From Allodiplogaster sudhausi (lineage: Eukaryota > Nematoda > Chromadorea > Rhabditida > Diplogasteridae), in contig CALZFC010000268.1 of the NCBI GenBank assembly GCA_945643635.1, forward strand, positions 1,161,001-1,225,000: 64,000 bases of DNA, given 5' to 3'. Both the position numbers and the translations under genes were made by a program. Shown piece by piece: positions 12,293-23,429 of the stretch (the first letter of the stretch is position 1; every line of letters starts with the position of its first letter). Below the pieces are notes generated by a model that was given only the letters and a program-made list of their open reading frames with translations, searched no databases and was not told the origin of the DNA.

Positions 12293-12486
12293 TCTGTGCA
12301 TGCGCCGTGTTGACCCCCCACAGTAAAATTTTTTTTTAAACGGCATTGCCCCCAATAAATGTGATTTTTGATTGAAAAAAGAAAGGAATTTTTTTAATCC
12401 CCCTGCCTGGAGGCGTATACAAACACTCCAGTGCAGGGGGTGGTTGGTACAATGGTAAAAAAAATAGAAGTACTCGTTCAGCACTG
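12279..12486. mobile_element. Small TIR element near gene B start
   Basis: It begins AGTGTTGAACAAGGTCTG and ends CTCGTTCAGCACTG, matching the ends of the 5479-5682 element. The interior holds a short hairpin around CACTCCAGTG. Non-coding, about 208 bp. Confidence 0.5.
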
Positions 12487-12911
12487 AGGCACTATTCGCA
12501 AATCGAACTAAACCAATGAAAGAGTTCTTTTCCAAATTTTTGACCTGGTTTTTCAAACAAGTTTCAGGTATTCCCGGGTTAGATATTGGATGGGTTCTTA
12601 ATATACAAGCGCGTATTGTTCGGAGTGGCAAGGTAGAGATAACCATCAAATAAAAATAGAACTTCAGTGTTTTAAGACGATCAAAGCTCTAAGGACCAAA
12701 ATAACAGTAAGATAGATTTCACTTTTGAAATCTCGTAGCCAAAAGACTTTTAATTAAACACGCAGAAACGATAGAGGCTACTCTTGTTTATTCCGATTAA
12801 AAAAATGTGAACAATCGCAAAAGACAACGAGCTACCAGTCGTAATCGTCTGACTGCTCTTCGTCATCGTCCATCTGCGGCACATAGAGACGTGCATGCGG
12901 TGGTCTGTAAC

Positions 12912-12985
12912 TGTTGTTTTGTTGGATTTAGCACCGTCGGGGATCGAACTCGTGAGCCTTTTGCTAATGCAGTACACCGCAACTA
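12912..12985 (-). other. tRNA-like sequence (pseudogene or SINE head)
   Basis: The minus strand has an A-box-like TGGCGTAGTTGCGG and, about 40 nt later, a B-box-like GAGTTCGATCC. I could not fold a convincing anticodon or T stem, so I do not call a tRNA. Another loose A/B-box pair is at 34019-34085 (+). Both may be pol III-derived repeats. Confidence 0.25.
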
Positions 12986-13044
12986 CGCCACTCTTTCGTC
13001 TCACTTTTGTTCAACGGAAAGTGGCATTTCTTCTTTTGTTTAGT

Positions 13045-15428
13045 CTAATAACTCAGTGAAAATGTATAGATTCTTACTACGACTGACTGATAGGCAGGAG
13101 GTGGTGATCTCGCCAGAGGAAGGCGAACCATCCTACGCAAGATGGCGCTGTTGGCGCGGTCGGACAGCTTCGGGCCGTCCTCAGTCTGGACGAGTGCCAT
13201 CATCTCCTAAGCATTAATAATTAATCTAATAGCTGTCTTCCTCTGGTAATCTGACTTACGCCTAATAACATCTCATTGAGAATTTGAGCCTTATAATATT
13301 TCGATACGCCTTATCATCTTATAAAGATCTTTACAAATCAACTTTGTTCATTTAAAAAAGGTCAATCATTAGTTGTATCTTTTTAATGTATGTTCACTAA
13401 CACCGTTAATTGATGACGTCAATACTGTACTGACATGAGTCTGTCAACATTCAATGAGCTAATTCTACCTGGGTAGTGGTGGCTGCGCGCTCGAGGATGT
13501 CGTAGAACTCGGGCAGACTGAATCGGTCGGAGATGAGGAGGCGCTTCGCGATCGGCAGTCCGGTGTTATCGGACATCAGCTTCTTGGCGCACCTATAAAC
13601 AACTGTGTATATGTAGACGTGAGCAGGAAAGCGACGGTTAAAGGAAGAGACGACTGGCGGACTATGGGAGGAGCCAGTAGTAGGAGGGTGACAGAATGAA
13701 TGCACAGATTAAGATAGAGACAGAGAGTAAGAGAAACAGTGAGAAAGACAGTGAGCTAGAGAGAGAGAGAGAGAGAGAGAGAGGAAGAAAGAGAAGAGAG
13801 AGAGAGAGAAAGGGAGACTGCACGACTAACTTTACAATGATCTGGTCGGCACAGAAGCGATCAGCAACCGCGAGCACCTTCTCCAGGTCGTCCACCTCGA
13901 CTTCCAGGTTAACTTGATAGATGAGCTAAAACAATATGAGCCGACCGTGAACTGTAGAGCAAGAAATTTTAATCATATAATTGCTTACATAATCTTTTAA
14001 AATCACAGCAAACCCATTGTTCAACGATAAATTAAAAATGGACGAGGGTAAGTTATTGAAGTAGTTTTATGCCATGGCATTGTCTTCCCTCAAATTGAGC
14101 GACAGCCTCCAATAAGACTAATCTCGATGAGGTTCGCTTTCCTGTTCTAACTAAACCACTATTTTTGATCTAACAAGCGGCATATTATTTTCTTTCAGAA
14201 TACTATTTAAACAAAATCAATAGTAAAAAAATTTTGCCAACATTGAGGAAGGCCTCGAAGCCGTCCGGGTCGACCCCCGGCAGCTCGATTTCCTTCATTT
14301 CGCCTTCCACAAAGCCGCCCATTAGCATCGTCGAAAGGACTTCAGAATGGAGAGACATAAAACTGTGAAAGAATAGCTAAATTATAGAATTTAGATCTGG
14401 ATTAAAACCCTTCTATTACGATGCACATTAAATATGTTTTGAAAAAGGCGAAATTAAAGTGCAAAACAAGTCAAAAACCTTCCTCCCTCCGGCAACGAGG
14501 CAGACGTCAGAGAAGCCAGCGTCTCCTTCGTTGAACAACGCCTTCAAGGGCGGGCGCACACCGAACACCTGGCACATGTAAATTTATCCGGACTTCTTAT
14601 CGAGATTTTTTTTTACCAGTAATAGTATTGTAGCTCATTTCACACGGGGAAAACCAAATGTGGACATTCAACATTAAGTCTAATCATTGGGTTCGTAATG
14701 GTCACTCTCCAGCATTCCAAAGGCTCGTAGGATAGATATTTTTCATTCAATTGATTTTTTTTTCTACTTTTTTGGATACAAATGTGAACTCCACTGTTTC
14801 GGTATAACCCTTGAGCGATGTTTTTAGGTGGACATTTTTATTTGGACAGAGCGTAAAAATAGCTATTGATTCTTTAAAATTGGTTCAGCCAAATTCGCGA
14901 AATGAATTTGTATATGCCATTTGGGCCTATTTGCTATTCATGCTGAAAGTCTCTGGTTCGAAGTCGCGCGTTGGCAAACCCTTTTGCGCGCTTTTATAAC
15001 ACTTTCAATGTGCACATTTTTTATGCTAGCTTATAGAATACGCTTTATAAACTAACAAGGGTCTCAAGGGTCTAGAAAAGGAAAAGACCAGGTCCCCTAA
15101 TAGCCTTGCTAATCGGTCAATAAATATCACACCTTAGTAATCTCGATGGTGCACCCGAGACTGAGCGTGTTGTTCTTCGTGTCGATGTAGCCTTCGTCGT
15201 CGCTTTCGACAACTGCCCAGTCGGCCAGGAACTTCTTCTTGTCGGTTCCACGCTCCTTCCAGTCGCCGTACGAGGCCGTGAAGGCGCAATGAATCGGCTG
15301 TCTGAAAAAAAAAGATTCTTTAAAACAAAATTTTAATTATTATTTGCTGCCAAACTTTTTTGAAGCTTGACTTCTGTTGTCTTTTCGGACGATTAGCCAC
15401 AAAAAAGTGTGGCAGCAAATATACATAC

Positions 15429-15499
<71 letters not shown>

Positions 15500-16307
15500 G
15501 TCTGGAGAAATTGCGAATTTTAAGTATGTGTTCAACTTATCTCTAAAAAAGGACAGAAACGGAAACTATTTTGTCAGCATATAAATTAATCAATAACCGT
15601 TCTGTGCCGGGTGGAGCCCGAAGGCTGATGGATGCCTTGACGATGGCGACCCAATTCGAGAAGCGCAGTGTCGGATGCATGGCGTAGAGATTGACAAGGA
15701 GGGCCGACTTGGCGGGGTCGGCCGGCGCAGGCGCCTTCGATGCTCCCACCTTCCAGAGTAACCCGCCAATCGACTTCTGATCTGATTGTGAGTGGACGTC
15801 GGTTTTAGCGAGTGCACTCGCGTTGTCCACCTGAAAAAGTTATTTAATTAAAATAAAATTAAAAAAAATGTAGGTCAACAAAAATTTGAATTATATTATG
15901 GAAGTTAAAGATCAAAATAATATTAAATAAGAAGAAAGTCTACAAAAAGAAATAGAGGAATCGAAAAATGCGATCACGATATAAAACAAACAATAAATAA
16001 TAAACGAACCGTGAATCTGATGGTGCCCGTGGTTTCGCGAGCGACCACTGGACCTGCAATGACAGACGAATTCGCTATCGTTTCTTTGAATACGCGCGTA
16101 CATTAGATGCTTAATGACGATAAAAGTCCTTAATGCACAAACCAACGTTTTTTTTCAGAATAAATATTTCAAGTCTTATTATAAAACGAAACTCTTCTTC
16201 GGAACCATAGGTATTCTTTTTGTTGGTAAAAATGCAATAAGCAAACCTGGCTTGAGTGCCTTGGCAGATCCAAACGGAGCAGCGGAGTCGCTGTCGTCTC
16301 CGGACAT
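13045..16307 (-). CDS. Gene C: MATH-BTB domain protein
   Basis: The nine-exon model is 16307-16247, 16053-16010, 15830-15598, 15301-15133, 14568-14479, 14376-14242, 13925-13831, 13592-13469 and 13206-13045, about 370 residues. It starts MSGDDSDSAAPFGSAKALKP. Exons 2-4 give a MATH fold (ETTGTIRFTV; SIGGLLWKVGASKAP; FTASYGDW), and exons 5-8 a BTB domain and adjoining helices (FSDVCLVAGGRK; DLEKVLAVADRF; RLLISDRFSLPEFYDILE). In known MATH-BTB proteins MATH binds the substrate and BTB binds cullin-3 ubiquitin ligase, so a substrate-adaptor role is inferred. Exon 6 carries a 17-nt deletion relative to paralogues. With the usual acceptor (exon from 14362) it stops early, but an AG 14 nt upstream (exon from 14376) restores the frame. 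The donor after exon 9 is GC instead of GT, so I read through to TAG 13047-13045. Confidence 0.78.
13757..13815 (-). repeat. GA/CT microsatellite in gene C intron 7
   Basis: GA run on the plus strand between exons 7 and 8 of gene C. Paralogue G has a CT run and H a partial one in the same intron, so the tract may predate the duplications. Confidence 0.8.
15421..15496. repeat. AT dinucleotide microsatellite in gene C intron 3
   Basis: About 35 TA units in an uninterrupted run. Confidence 0.95.
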
Positions 16308-16395
16308 CTTACGGTATGTGTAACTTTAACTAAAAGTAAAAGGTGCTGAGAAAGCGGCACAAGACGAATAACAAAACTGGATTCGACACAAGATG
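16308..16395 (-). promoter_or_regulatory. Gene C upstream block shared with gene B
   Basis: Immediately upstream of the C start codon. It aligns with 12210-12292 over about 80 bp, including AAGTAAAAG and AGAAAGCG. Probably 5' UTR and promoter. Confidence 0.55.
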
Positions 16396-16648
16396 ACATC
16401 GCTAAAATGCATGCAGAAAATATTGATCATTCAACAGTCTGCATCAATTGTCCCGACTCTAAGCAAGGCTTAGATCATGGAAAAGCTTAGAAACTAAATG
16501 CGAAAACAAACGCGCATAAAAAACAATAACACGAAAATTCCAACGAAGTCCAATGCAACTCGATCGTTCAGCAGAATTTCTAGCTAGAGTTATTCGAGAA
16601 TCGTCCTACTCACTAAACGATGACACTGTGGCACAATTCATTAATTTC

Positions 16649-16684
16649 ACTTGTCATGCAGGTTTTAATCTGCATGACAAGTGA
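16649..16684. repeat. Perfect short hairpin
   Basis: TTCACTTGTCATGCAG is followed after about 8 nt (GTTTTAAT-like) by its exact inverse CTGCATGACAAGTGAA. It lies upstream of gene C and has no T tract, so a role as terminator is unlikely. Confidence 0.6.
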
Positions 16685-16829
16685 ATTAGCACGCAATGAG
16701 ACAAAAGCCATTCACACTCTGTGATCGATTTATTGCAATCTCCTGTTCCCCTTCCTGGCGACGAACGGTTTGCAGTCCAGAATCCTTTGCGCTTTAGGCA
16801 TAATTATGAAAAAAAGGGAAATGACAATC

Positions 16830-16958
16830 TAACCAATAAAGTAAATGGAGATCATAAGGAAGTAGAAGTCAACTCCTGCAGCATGCGTGAAATGTAAGCA
16901 TTTTGAATTAATAGTTTGCTTATTGTCGCAGAACAGCGACAGATTGCTAGAGGACGAG

Positions 16959-17004
<46 letters not shown>

Positions 17005-17520
17005 AGAAAGAAAAGCGAAAGAGAACAAGATGAGAGAAGGAGCGAGACAGATTAGAGAATGAGAGCGAGAGAAAGAGAGAGGGGAGAGAGAAAGGAGAGA
17101 GAGAGAGAGAGAGGAGAGGGAGAGAAAGAAAGGGAGAAAGAGAGTGAGATGAGAGAATGAGCGAGAGAGAGTAGAGAATGAGAGCGAGAGCGAGAGACAG
17201 AGAGAGAGAGAGCGAGAGAGAGAGAGAAAGAGAGAGAGACAGAGAGTGAGAGGTGAGAGAGAGATTTTGTGCTTCAAATTGATGAGGCATTCTGCTGGTG
17301 CTGCATGAGCCGATGAGTCAACTAAACTCCCTCTATGCTCATGAGAACTTTGCGTAGCTTTGTCTGACAACCAATTATACGAGTTCGGCTCAGGGGGGAT
17401 TATCTTCTTGGTACAAAACATCCCTCTGCCCGTTCGGTGCGGAACTTTCAATCGGTTTGCCACAAACGAGCGAACCGCTTGGCTCATGACTGTTCTCTCT
17501 TGCTGCAATTTATTCACTTA
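16830..17520 (-). repeat. Dispersed repeat R2 with GA core (minus copy)
   Basis: The minus strand has TATAATTGGTTG, GC(C/T)ACGCAAAGTTCTCA and ATGCCTCATCAAT blocks in the same order as the plus-strand copy at 26222-26560. Both run into a CT tract. The GA run is at about 16960-17262. Long Ser-Leu frames here are repeat translation. Confidence 0.6.
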
Positions 17521-17654
17521 TTTTATCTTCTTATTTATTCACTTTTTTTATTCTCTCATCATACATACATCTACATATCTGGCACAACATTGAAAAATGG
17601 ACACATTATTTTCTAAAGATTCTTTTATGGACCTCTTGACACAATTTAAAAAAA

Positions 17655-17679
17655 ATATATATATATATATATATATATT
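17655..17679. repeat. Short AT dinucleotide repeat
   Basis: About 12 TA units in the region upstream of gene D. Confidence 0.85.
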
Positions 17680-17791
17680 CGGTCACATTTATCTTATCTT
17701 ATTTATATATTCTCATTACTATCAAACTGACCCAACATTTGAAACGACTCCAAATTACTTTGTAAATCATTTTTAAGTGTTTAGAGAAGAA

Positions 17792-19240
17792 ATGATGCTC
17801 TTCGCCATCGCCAGTTGTGTTCTCTTGAAGAGTGCCTATGCAGATGGGATGATGCAATTCAACAGCATGAACGGCAGTGATACGGGGACGCCGACCTACA
17901 GTATGATGGGTATACACTTTGTAGGCTTTTATTATTTGTTTACTTTTTTTAATTCATGCATTCCATTTTAGAATTTGTAATTAAAACTTGTAGAGAAATT
18001 AGATCCTTAATAAAAAATTTGTTTGTTCTAAATAAACTTCATCACGTATTACTTGTAGTATTAAAAGTATACATTTTTGGTACGAAATCATATATAAGCC
18101 ACGTCGGAGACTTCCAGTTGCCTTAAAGAAGCAAGATCGCAGTCGCTTGCACTTCGGTCAGGCAAAAAGGCGCGAATTCAAATGCGAGTTTTTGGCTCCC
18201 TTACTATCAACAGATTCCCTGATGAACGAAGCAGTGAGCGCGGTGCGCAACATCCTACCGTACCCCTTCAGCCGCGTCTCCAACCAGGGACTCATGGACT
18301 TTGGCAAGCTCCTCATGAACGGAATGGAGAAGCCGATCGATGAAATTGGAGATGAACTTGATACTTGGGCGGAGCAGAATGGACTCAAGGCAAGGGGGCA
18401 TAGAAAATTAAATTGCAGATATATTAGAGCTTTTGAGAAATAATTTAATAATTTGTATAAAAAATAGGCAAATTGATAAATAAAAATACTAATTGGTAAA
18501 ATTAATTTAAAAAAAAAACTAAATTCTACATCAAAAACATCTTTTCTTCGTATTTATTAATTTTTTGAAAGATACCGGCGGTAAGCTAAAGAATCCCCAT
18601 TCCGATCCCTTTCAGGACGTGTTCGATCGCTTCTTCAACAGCACTCGGCAGGTGCTGCTTGGCAAGCGTCAGGAGATGAACAATATGATCTCGCAACTCT
18701 ACGTCAATTACAAGCAGGTTGCTTTTCCATAGGCATCACAGTCCCTGATTCAGGGACAGAGACCACCGACCCTGATTCAGGGTCATGGTTGTTGTGGGGC
18801 GGGGGGAGGTGGTGCAGACCTAATTAGGTTCCAATTAATTATCGCAGTTCGCCGACATCCTCGAGGACACGACGATTACGCCGGTGCAAATGATGCAGAA
18901 GATGAGCGCGCTCATGCAGAACATGGACATGGCGCAGAAGCAGCTGCTCATGGATCTGATTGCGGTAAGGTTTATTGATTATATTGATTAGAGTTATTGA
19001 TTGAATCGATAGAATCTTATTGACTGAAATCTAGAATTTTTTATTTTTGAGTGTTGTAGCTAACGAAGCAGTTGATAGAATCGATGATTAGTTGCAGAAA
19101 TTCAATGCTAAAATGTGAATTACTAAATGATCTATTTGACGCGCAATTTGTAATGAGCAAATTATTAGAAGAAAATAAATACGATTGTCATGAAACTGCA
19201 TTGAACTCATTCGTAATACATTTCAATTTTATTTCAACTT

Positions 19241-19275
<35 letters not shown>

Positions 19276-19457
19276 AAATCCATGCTCTCTCGCAGTTGTG
19301 TCAGGCAAAAAGGCGCGAATTCAAATGCGAGTTTTGAGGCGACTCTTTTTCTTGTCAGGCTGGCTACGCAACTCCGAGCTACTACCGTAGGAAGAGGAGT
19401 GCTGAAGGACCATTCGACCTTGTCGTTGCTCTGCTGCAGAAGCCCGCTGCAAAATGA
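17792..19457 (+). CDS. Gene D: small secreted helical protein, SXP/RAL-2 (DUF148)-like
   Basis: The five exons are 17792-17909, 18214-18389, 18616-18717, 18848-18964 and 19359-19457. All phases agree, giving about 203 residues. It starts with a signal peptide (MMLFAIASCVLLKSAYA, likely cleaved after A-Y-A). The mature part is helical with short Met-rich stretches (MMQKMSALMQNMDMAQKQLL) and a dibasic YYRRKRSAEG near the C-terminus that could be a processing site. The order WAEQNGL, DVFDRFF, then DILEDTTITPVQMMQKM resembles the nematode SXP/RAL-2 family, where a W-containing helix precedes 'f..I...LTp.Q...i'. The family call is by eye. The donor of exon 2 is GC (AAG/GCAAGG). Two of its four introns carry the identical 35-bp repeat just before the acceptor. 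Confidence 0.75.
18157..18192 (+). repeat. 35-bp intronic repeat, copy 1 (gene D intron 1)
   Basis: TCAGGCAAAAAGGCGCGAAT continues to TTCAAATGCGAGTTTT. It is identical to 19300-19335 and 24256-24290. It ends 21 nt before the acceptor junction of exon 2. Confidence 0.9.
19300..19335 (+). repeat. 35-bp intronic repeat, copy 2 (gene D intron 4)
   Basis: Same sequence as copy 1. It ends 23 nt before the last exon of gene D. A CT tract (about 19243-19274) precedes it. Confidence 0.9.
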
Positions 19458-20833
19458 GCTTCATGCGATATTTTACGAACATAATTTGTATGGCTCTACT
19501 ACTAATGCTTGTGTTACAATATGATACCAGACATTTTCTTCTTGTTATTATTAGTAGTAATTTGTCAAGTCCATGATCCTAGTCGTCAACCTTCCATTGA
19601 TATTTTGATTTAAAAATTTTTTTTTTATTCTCTCCGAGATATGTATATCAACTTATGTAGAAAATGTGCGACTTCACCGTTCTATTAATCCCACATGTTT
19701 GCTGCACTTAGGCATTTCATGGATCATTATGTATGTATGTCTTTGCATTATTACCGTAAAGAGAGAGAAGAGAATTAAAAATGTTTTCAAGGCTCATGAT
19801 GTCCGCTACCGGTGGGCGAATTGCAGGTGCGAAAGCACAAAGAACCAAAAGCTCGCTCCGTGTCCTATAAATCATGTACTTGGTAGGTATTTCTCTCGTC
19901 TCTCATGCTGTCATTATGAACTATACTCTCTCTCTCCCTCGTTCTTTTCCTCTCTTTACCTTCTTTCCTTCCCCTCTCTCTCTCTCTCTCTCCCCTCGTT
20001 CCCTTCCTCTCTTTATCTTCTTTCTTTCCTCTCTCTCTCTCTCTCTCCCTCGTTCTGTTCCTCTCTTTACTTTCTTTCTTTTCTCTCTCTCTCTCCATTT
20101 ATTCGAGTTCATCTAGGATAATATTCTCGTGTCCGATTATACCTGCGAATTCCAAAGTTTCGAAAAAGAATACGAATACAGCTATAATTCATCGCAATCA
20201 TGTCCTATTTTCCACAGTCAAACATTCCTATTCTGATGGACAAGTACCATCTAGTTGCACGTGTTTTCCGAGCGGTTCAGCTTTATCGCCCACAATGTAA
20301 GAATGACCGCGACCACAAGATTTAGGCTCCGAAACCCAATGCTCATTCATCCTTTTTGATCTACGCTTTATCAGTTTCATAATCGCTATGAAAGAGGGCG
20401 ATGAGTGGGCGAAGCAAAAGGGAAAACTGCTTATCTCGTAGAATTATACAATTTCAAGAGATCTTACCAGACTTTCTGGAATTGTTGACAAAATATATTC
20501 TTAGAAATTAGAAAGTACCGAGTGATTTTCATTCACAATTGTGAAGAAATATTTAAATTAACATATGGGAAAGAAAGTAAAATTATTCCGATAATCACTC
20601 CAAACGAGCTCGTAATTTCAGTCAAATACATTCAAATGATGGAAGAGTCAATGAAAGGAGAAATCCTCCTGGATTCTCCAGCCATTTCCGCCCGCTTCCT
20701 TCTCCGCGTTCGGCTGGTTCCGCTCATCTCTCTTCTCTTCAAAGGCCAGGTAAGAAAGTGTGAGAGAAGGGTGAGAGAAATAGAGAAGCAAATTGTGAGA
20801 TAAATGAGAAAAATATGGAGATAAACAGCGAGT

Positions 20834-20888
<55 letters not shown>

Positions 20889-20942
20889 GTGGGAGGAGCG
20901 CAAGAATTTAAATAATAAAAGTTATTTTAAAAATAACTTTTT
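19458..20942. other. Gene D-E spacer, with weak coding signals near its end
   Basis: Apart from the minisatellite and a GA tract (about 20838-20885), there is a possible start exon at 20238-20299 (MDKYHLVARVFRAVQLYRPQ, then GTAAGA). An open segment at about 20616-20750 is flanked by TTTCAG and CAG/GTAAGA. These could be 5' exons of gene E, but their phases do not connect cleanly, so they are left out of the model. Confidence 0.4.
19925..20098 (+). repeat. CT-rich minisatellite
   Basis: Three copies of a unit of about 60 bp, CCCTCGTTC(C/T)(C/T)TTCCTCTCTTTA then CTTTCTTTCC and CT repeats. Confidence 0.8.
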
Positions 20943-22291
20943 ATGTTTCATGGCAGACTCCATATAAATTCCAGAACAATGTTCGCTTGCGAAGAGGGAA
21001 GCGTCTTCGAGGACGAGCTGGATTGTGCGATCGACTTTAGCGTCTGCCAGGTAAAATTATGGCATATAATTATTTCTCCCAAGACTGACAAATATTTATT
21101 CTTAAACAAGCAAAAAATTTGCAATTGTATAAAACATATATTTGTTTCCTTTTGTTCTATGAATTCAAATTAATTCACTGTTCCTTCCTCTGCAGAATGC
21201 GCCATTCCGAAGGACGGAGCCTCGCCGGGTCGGCGGTCTCGATTGGTCTGTCGTGGTCAATGTTGATTTCAAGACTGACAGGTTGGACAAGGATTAAGGT
21301 AGCGCCATGTTTTCGTTTCGGGACCATTTTTGTATTTGAAGTCTTTAGAATGGGGTAGTTGTACGAAGAAATTACTCTTGGACGGGTGGGCGGAGCCTAA
21401 AACTCGAAGATTATTGACTGCAAAAGTGACCAGCTTCCAGCTTCACGGCGCACCTCGAAGTGGCGAATCCGGCCGTTGCCGATTCTTGGCACGCAAAGGT
21501 GTCCGGTGGCTTCGTCGTCCGCTCGAAGGTCTCCAACAATTTTGAATTCGCGCCATTTTCTGAAAATTCAAATTCAAGCTCTCCCACTTTCTCATTGCCA
21601 TCACTTATTATTCAATATTTACTTTTTTTCATAATATTTTAATATTATAGTCAATTTAAAGATTTAAAATTCTTTAACTGGTAACAGAATAGATCAATCC
21701 ATGACATTTCCTCTCATTATTCCTCTGCCTCGCCCGACCTCGGATGCTCGTGGAGTCGCCGTTTTGACGAGTGCACGCGAAAGGGCGCCCGCCGTCGCTT
21801 CTCAACGCGTTCCTGGCACTCGGACGGGCAATCCGATTCTGGTCTCTCTCTTTCTTTCTCTCTCTCTCCCGCACGCGCTCTCTCTCGCTCTCACTCGCTC
21901 TTACTCGCTCTCACTCGCTCTCACTCGCTCTCAATCTCACTAGAGATCTCGTATCCTCCTACACTCTCCACTTCCTCCCTCTCTCTCTCTCCCTCTCTCT
22001 CTCTGTCTCTCTCTCTTTCCCTCCCTCTCTCTCTCCTCCTACACTCTCCACTTCCTCCCCGACTCCCCTCTCCTTTCCACATACCCTTCACAATCTAAGC
22101 TGGCTCAGGAGGCGCCTGAGAAGTTCTGGATGTCGACGCAAGTTCTCGCCCTCTACGCAAGGAATGTCAAGCAGGAATTCCAATTTAACAACAAGCACTG
22201 CGCTTCGGATCTTCTCGAATTCTTCAGGGTTCGAATATTGAAATATACTTTATGCTGTCTCACCCTCTATTATAACGCTATTTCTCTTTCT

Positions 22292-22331
<40 letters not shown>

Positions 22332-23327
22332 TTTGAGATGATCTATGACTCGTCCCGTCCCATTTACGCTGAGTCAGTGGAGAGTCTGCTCGGTTTGGCC
22401 AAGGAGTTCGAGGCAGACATCGTTATTCGACGGTGTCGTTTTCCATTTCTTATTTGAAAAATAAAAAATCTCTTCCTTAATTTCCGCCAATTCAGGGCAT
22501 TAATGAAAAATCGAGATATTTTTTGAATACTATTAATGAAAAATGCCTTGAATTATGGTATTTTTTTGAATGATTTGTCATTTAAAAAAAATACTTGCCT
22601 GAGCGTGAAAGGAATTTCTTCTCACTCAGCTGCGCGGACTACCTCTCGCGCCCTGGTCCGCTGTCGCGCGCGCGTCGCCTCGCGCTCTCGGCCGAGTACG
22701 GCCTTCTTGCCACGAAAGAGGCACTCGTCAAGGCGAGCGAAGACGAGGCCAAGGTTGAATAATACATAAACAAGTTATTTACAATTCTCCCTAACAACGG
22801 TTGAAGGCCTGCCATTTCCAAGGCACATAATTTTCTGACACCGTAATCCCCTGTAATCTTATCTACCGTAATCCCTCCCTCGATCTACCGTAATCCCTCA
22901 TTCGATCTACCGTAATCCCTCCCTCGATCTACCGTAATCCCTCCCTCAATCTACCGTAATCCCTCCCTCGATCTACCATAATCCCTCCCTCGATCTACCG
23001 TAATCCCTCCCTCGATCTACCGTAATCCCTCATTCGATCTACCGTAATCCCTCCCTCGATCTACCGTAATCCCTCCCTCGATCTACCGTAATCCCTCCCT
23101 CGATCTACCGTAATCCCTCCCTCGATCTACCGTAATCCCTCATTCGATCTACCGTAATCCCTCCCTCGATCTACCGTAATTTTTAGGCCGTCTCCTCTCC
23201 TCCTCGCCGTCGCGCGTTCACTCTCTCGGCATGGCTGAACGGATTTGCAGAGCTTGTCAGAGACTTGGCTAATTACATCATTCTCGTTTGTATCGCGAAA
23301 TTAGGCGAAGCTCACCAAACCCCTTGA
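20943..23327 (+). CDS. Gene E: divergent MATH-BTB protein
   Basis: Supported exons are 20943-21050, 21196-21281, 21441-21528, 22109-22228, 22338-22432, 22630-22753 and 23187-23327. Within each set phases agree, with one unresolved exon somewhere in 21680-21842. MATH features are CAIDFSV, then VGGLDWSVVVNVDFKTDSF and AKVSGGFVVRSK, parallel to TIRFTV, GGLLWKV and FTASYGDW in gene C. BTB features are VLALYARN, then DLLEFFRMIYDSSRPIYAE, SLLGLAKEFEADIVIRRCA and LSAEYGLLATKEAL, close to canonical BTB 3' halves (FLEMIYPSxxPI, LLxLAxxYxxxxxxxxC). The stop is TGA 23325-23327. An intron holds the 22-bp minisatellite. The start is uncertain (ATG 20943 or 20979, or an upstream exon). A cullin-3 adaptor role is inferred from family. 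Confidence 0.62.
21840..22030 (+). repeat. CT-rich tract in gene E intron
   Basis: CT repeats with a CTCTCACTCG sub-repeat (about 21885-21935). A CTCCTACACTCTCCACTTCC sequence is duplicated at about 21955 and 22035. Confidence 0.8.
22850..23180 (+). repeat. 22-bp minisatellite in last intron of gene E
   Basis: About 14 tandem copies of CTACCGTAATCCCTCCCTCG plus AT, with variants (CTCATTCGAT, CTCAATC). The array ends where the last copy becomes CTACCGTAATTTTTAG, which is the splice acceptor of the last exon of E. Confidence 0.93.
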
Positions 23328-23420
23328 GTAATGAAATTGTCTAGATAAAGATGGAATACTTGAAACAAAAAACAACAGGCGCCGCCCATACGTCCAATAT
23401 TTTAAAAATTCTAAAATATT

Positions 23421-23429
23421 CCCTTGCAG
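23421..23429 (+). promoter_or_regulatory. Possible trans-splice acceptor of gene F
   Basis: CCCTTGCAG abuts the ATG of gene F, 102 bp after the gene E stop. In nematodes such a site can receive a spliced leader, and about 100 bp between cistrons is typical of operons. A missed upstream cis-exon is the alternative. Confidence 0.45.

Noticed and set aside
12912..12985. tRNA gene
   Set aside because: A-box and B-box-like sequences are present, but the anticodon and T stems do not pair properly. Listed only as tRNA-like.
22850..23180. CRISPR-like array of regular short repeats
   Set aside because: Units are contiguous 22-bp tandem copies without unique spacers and lie in a eukaryotic intron; it is a minisatellite.
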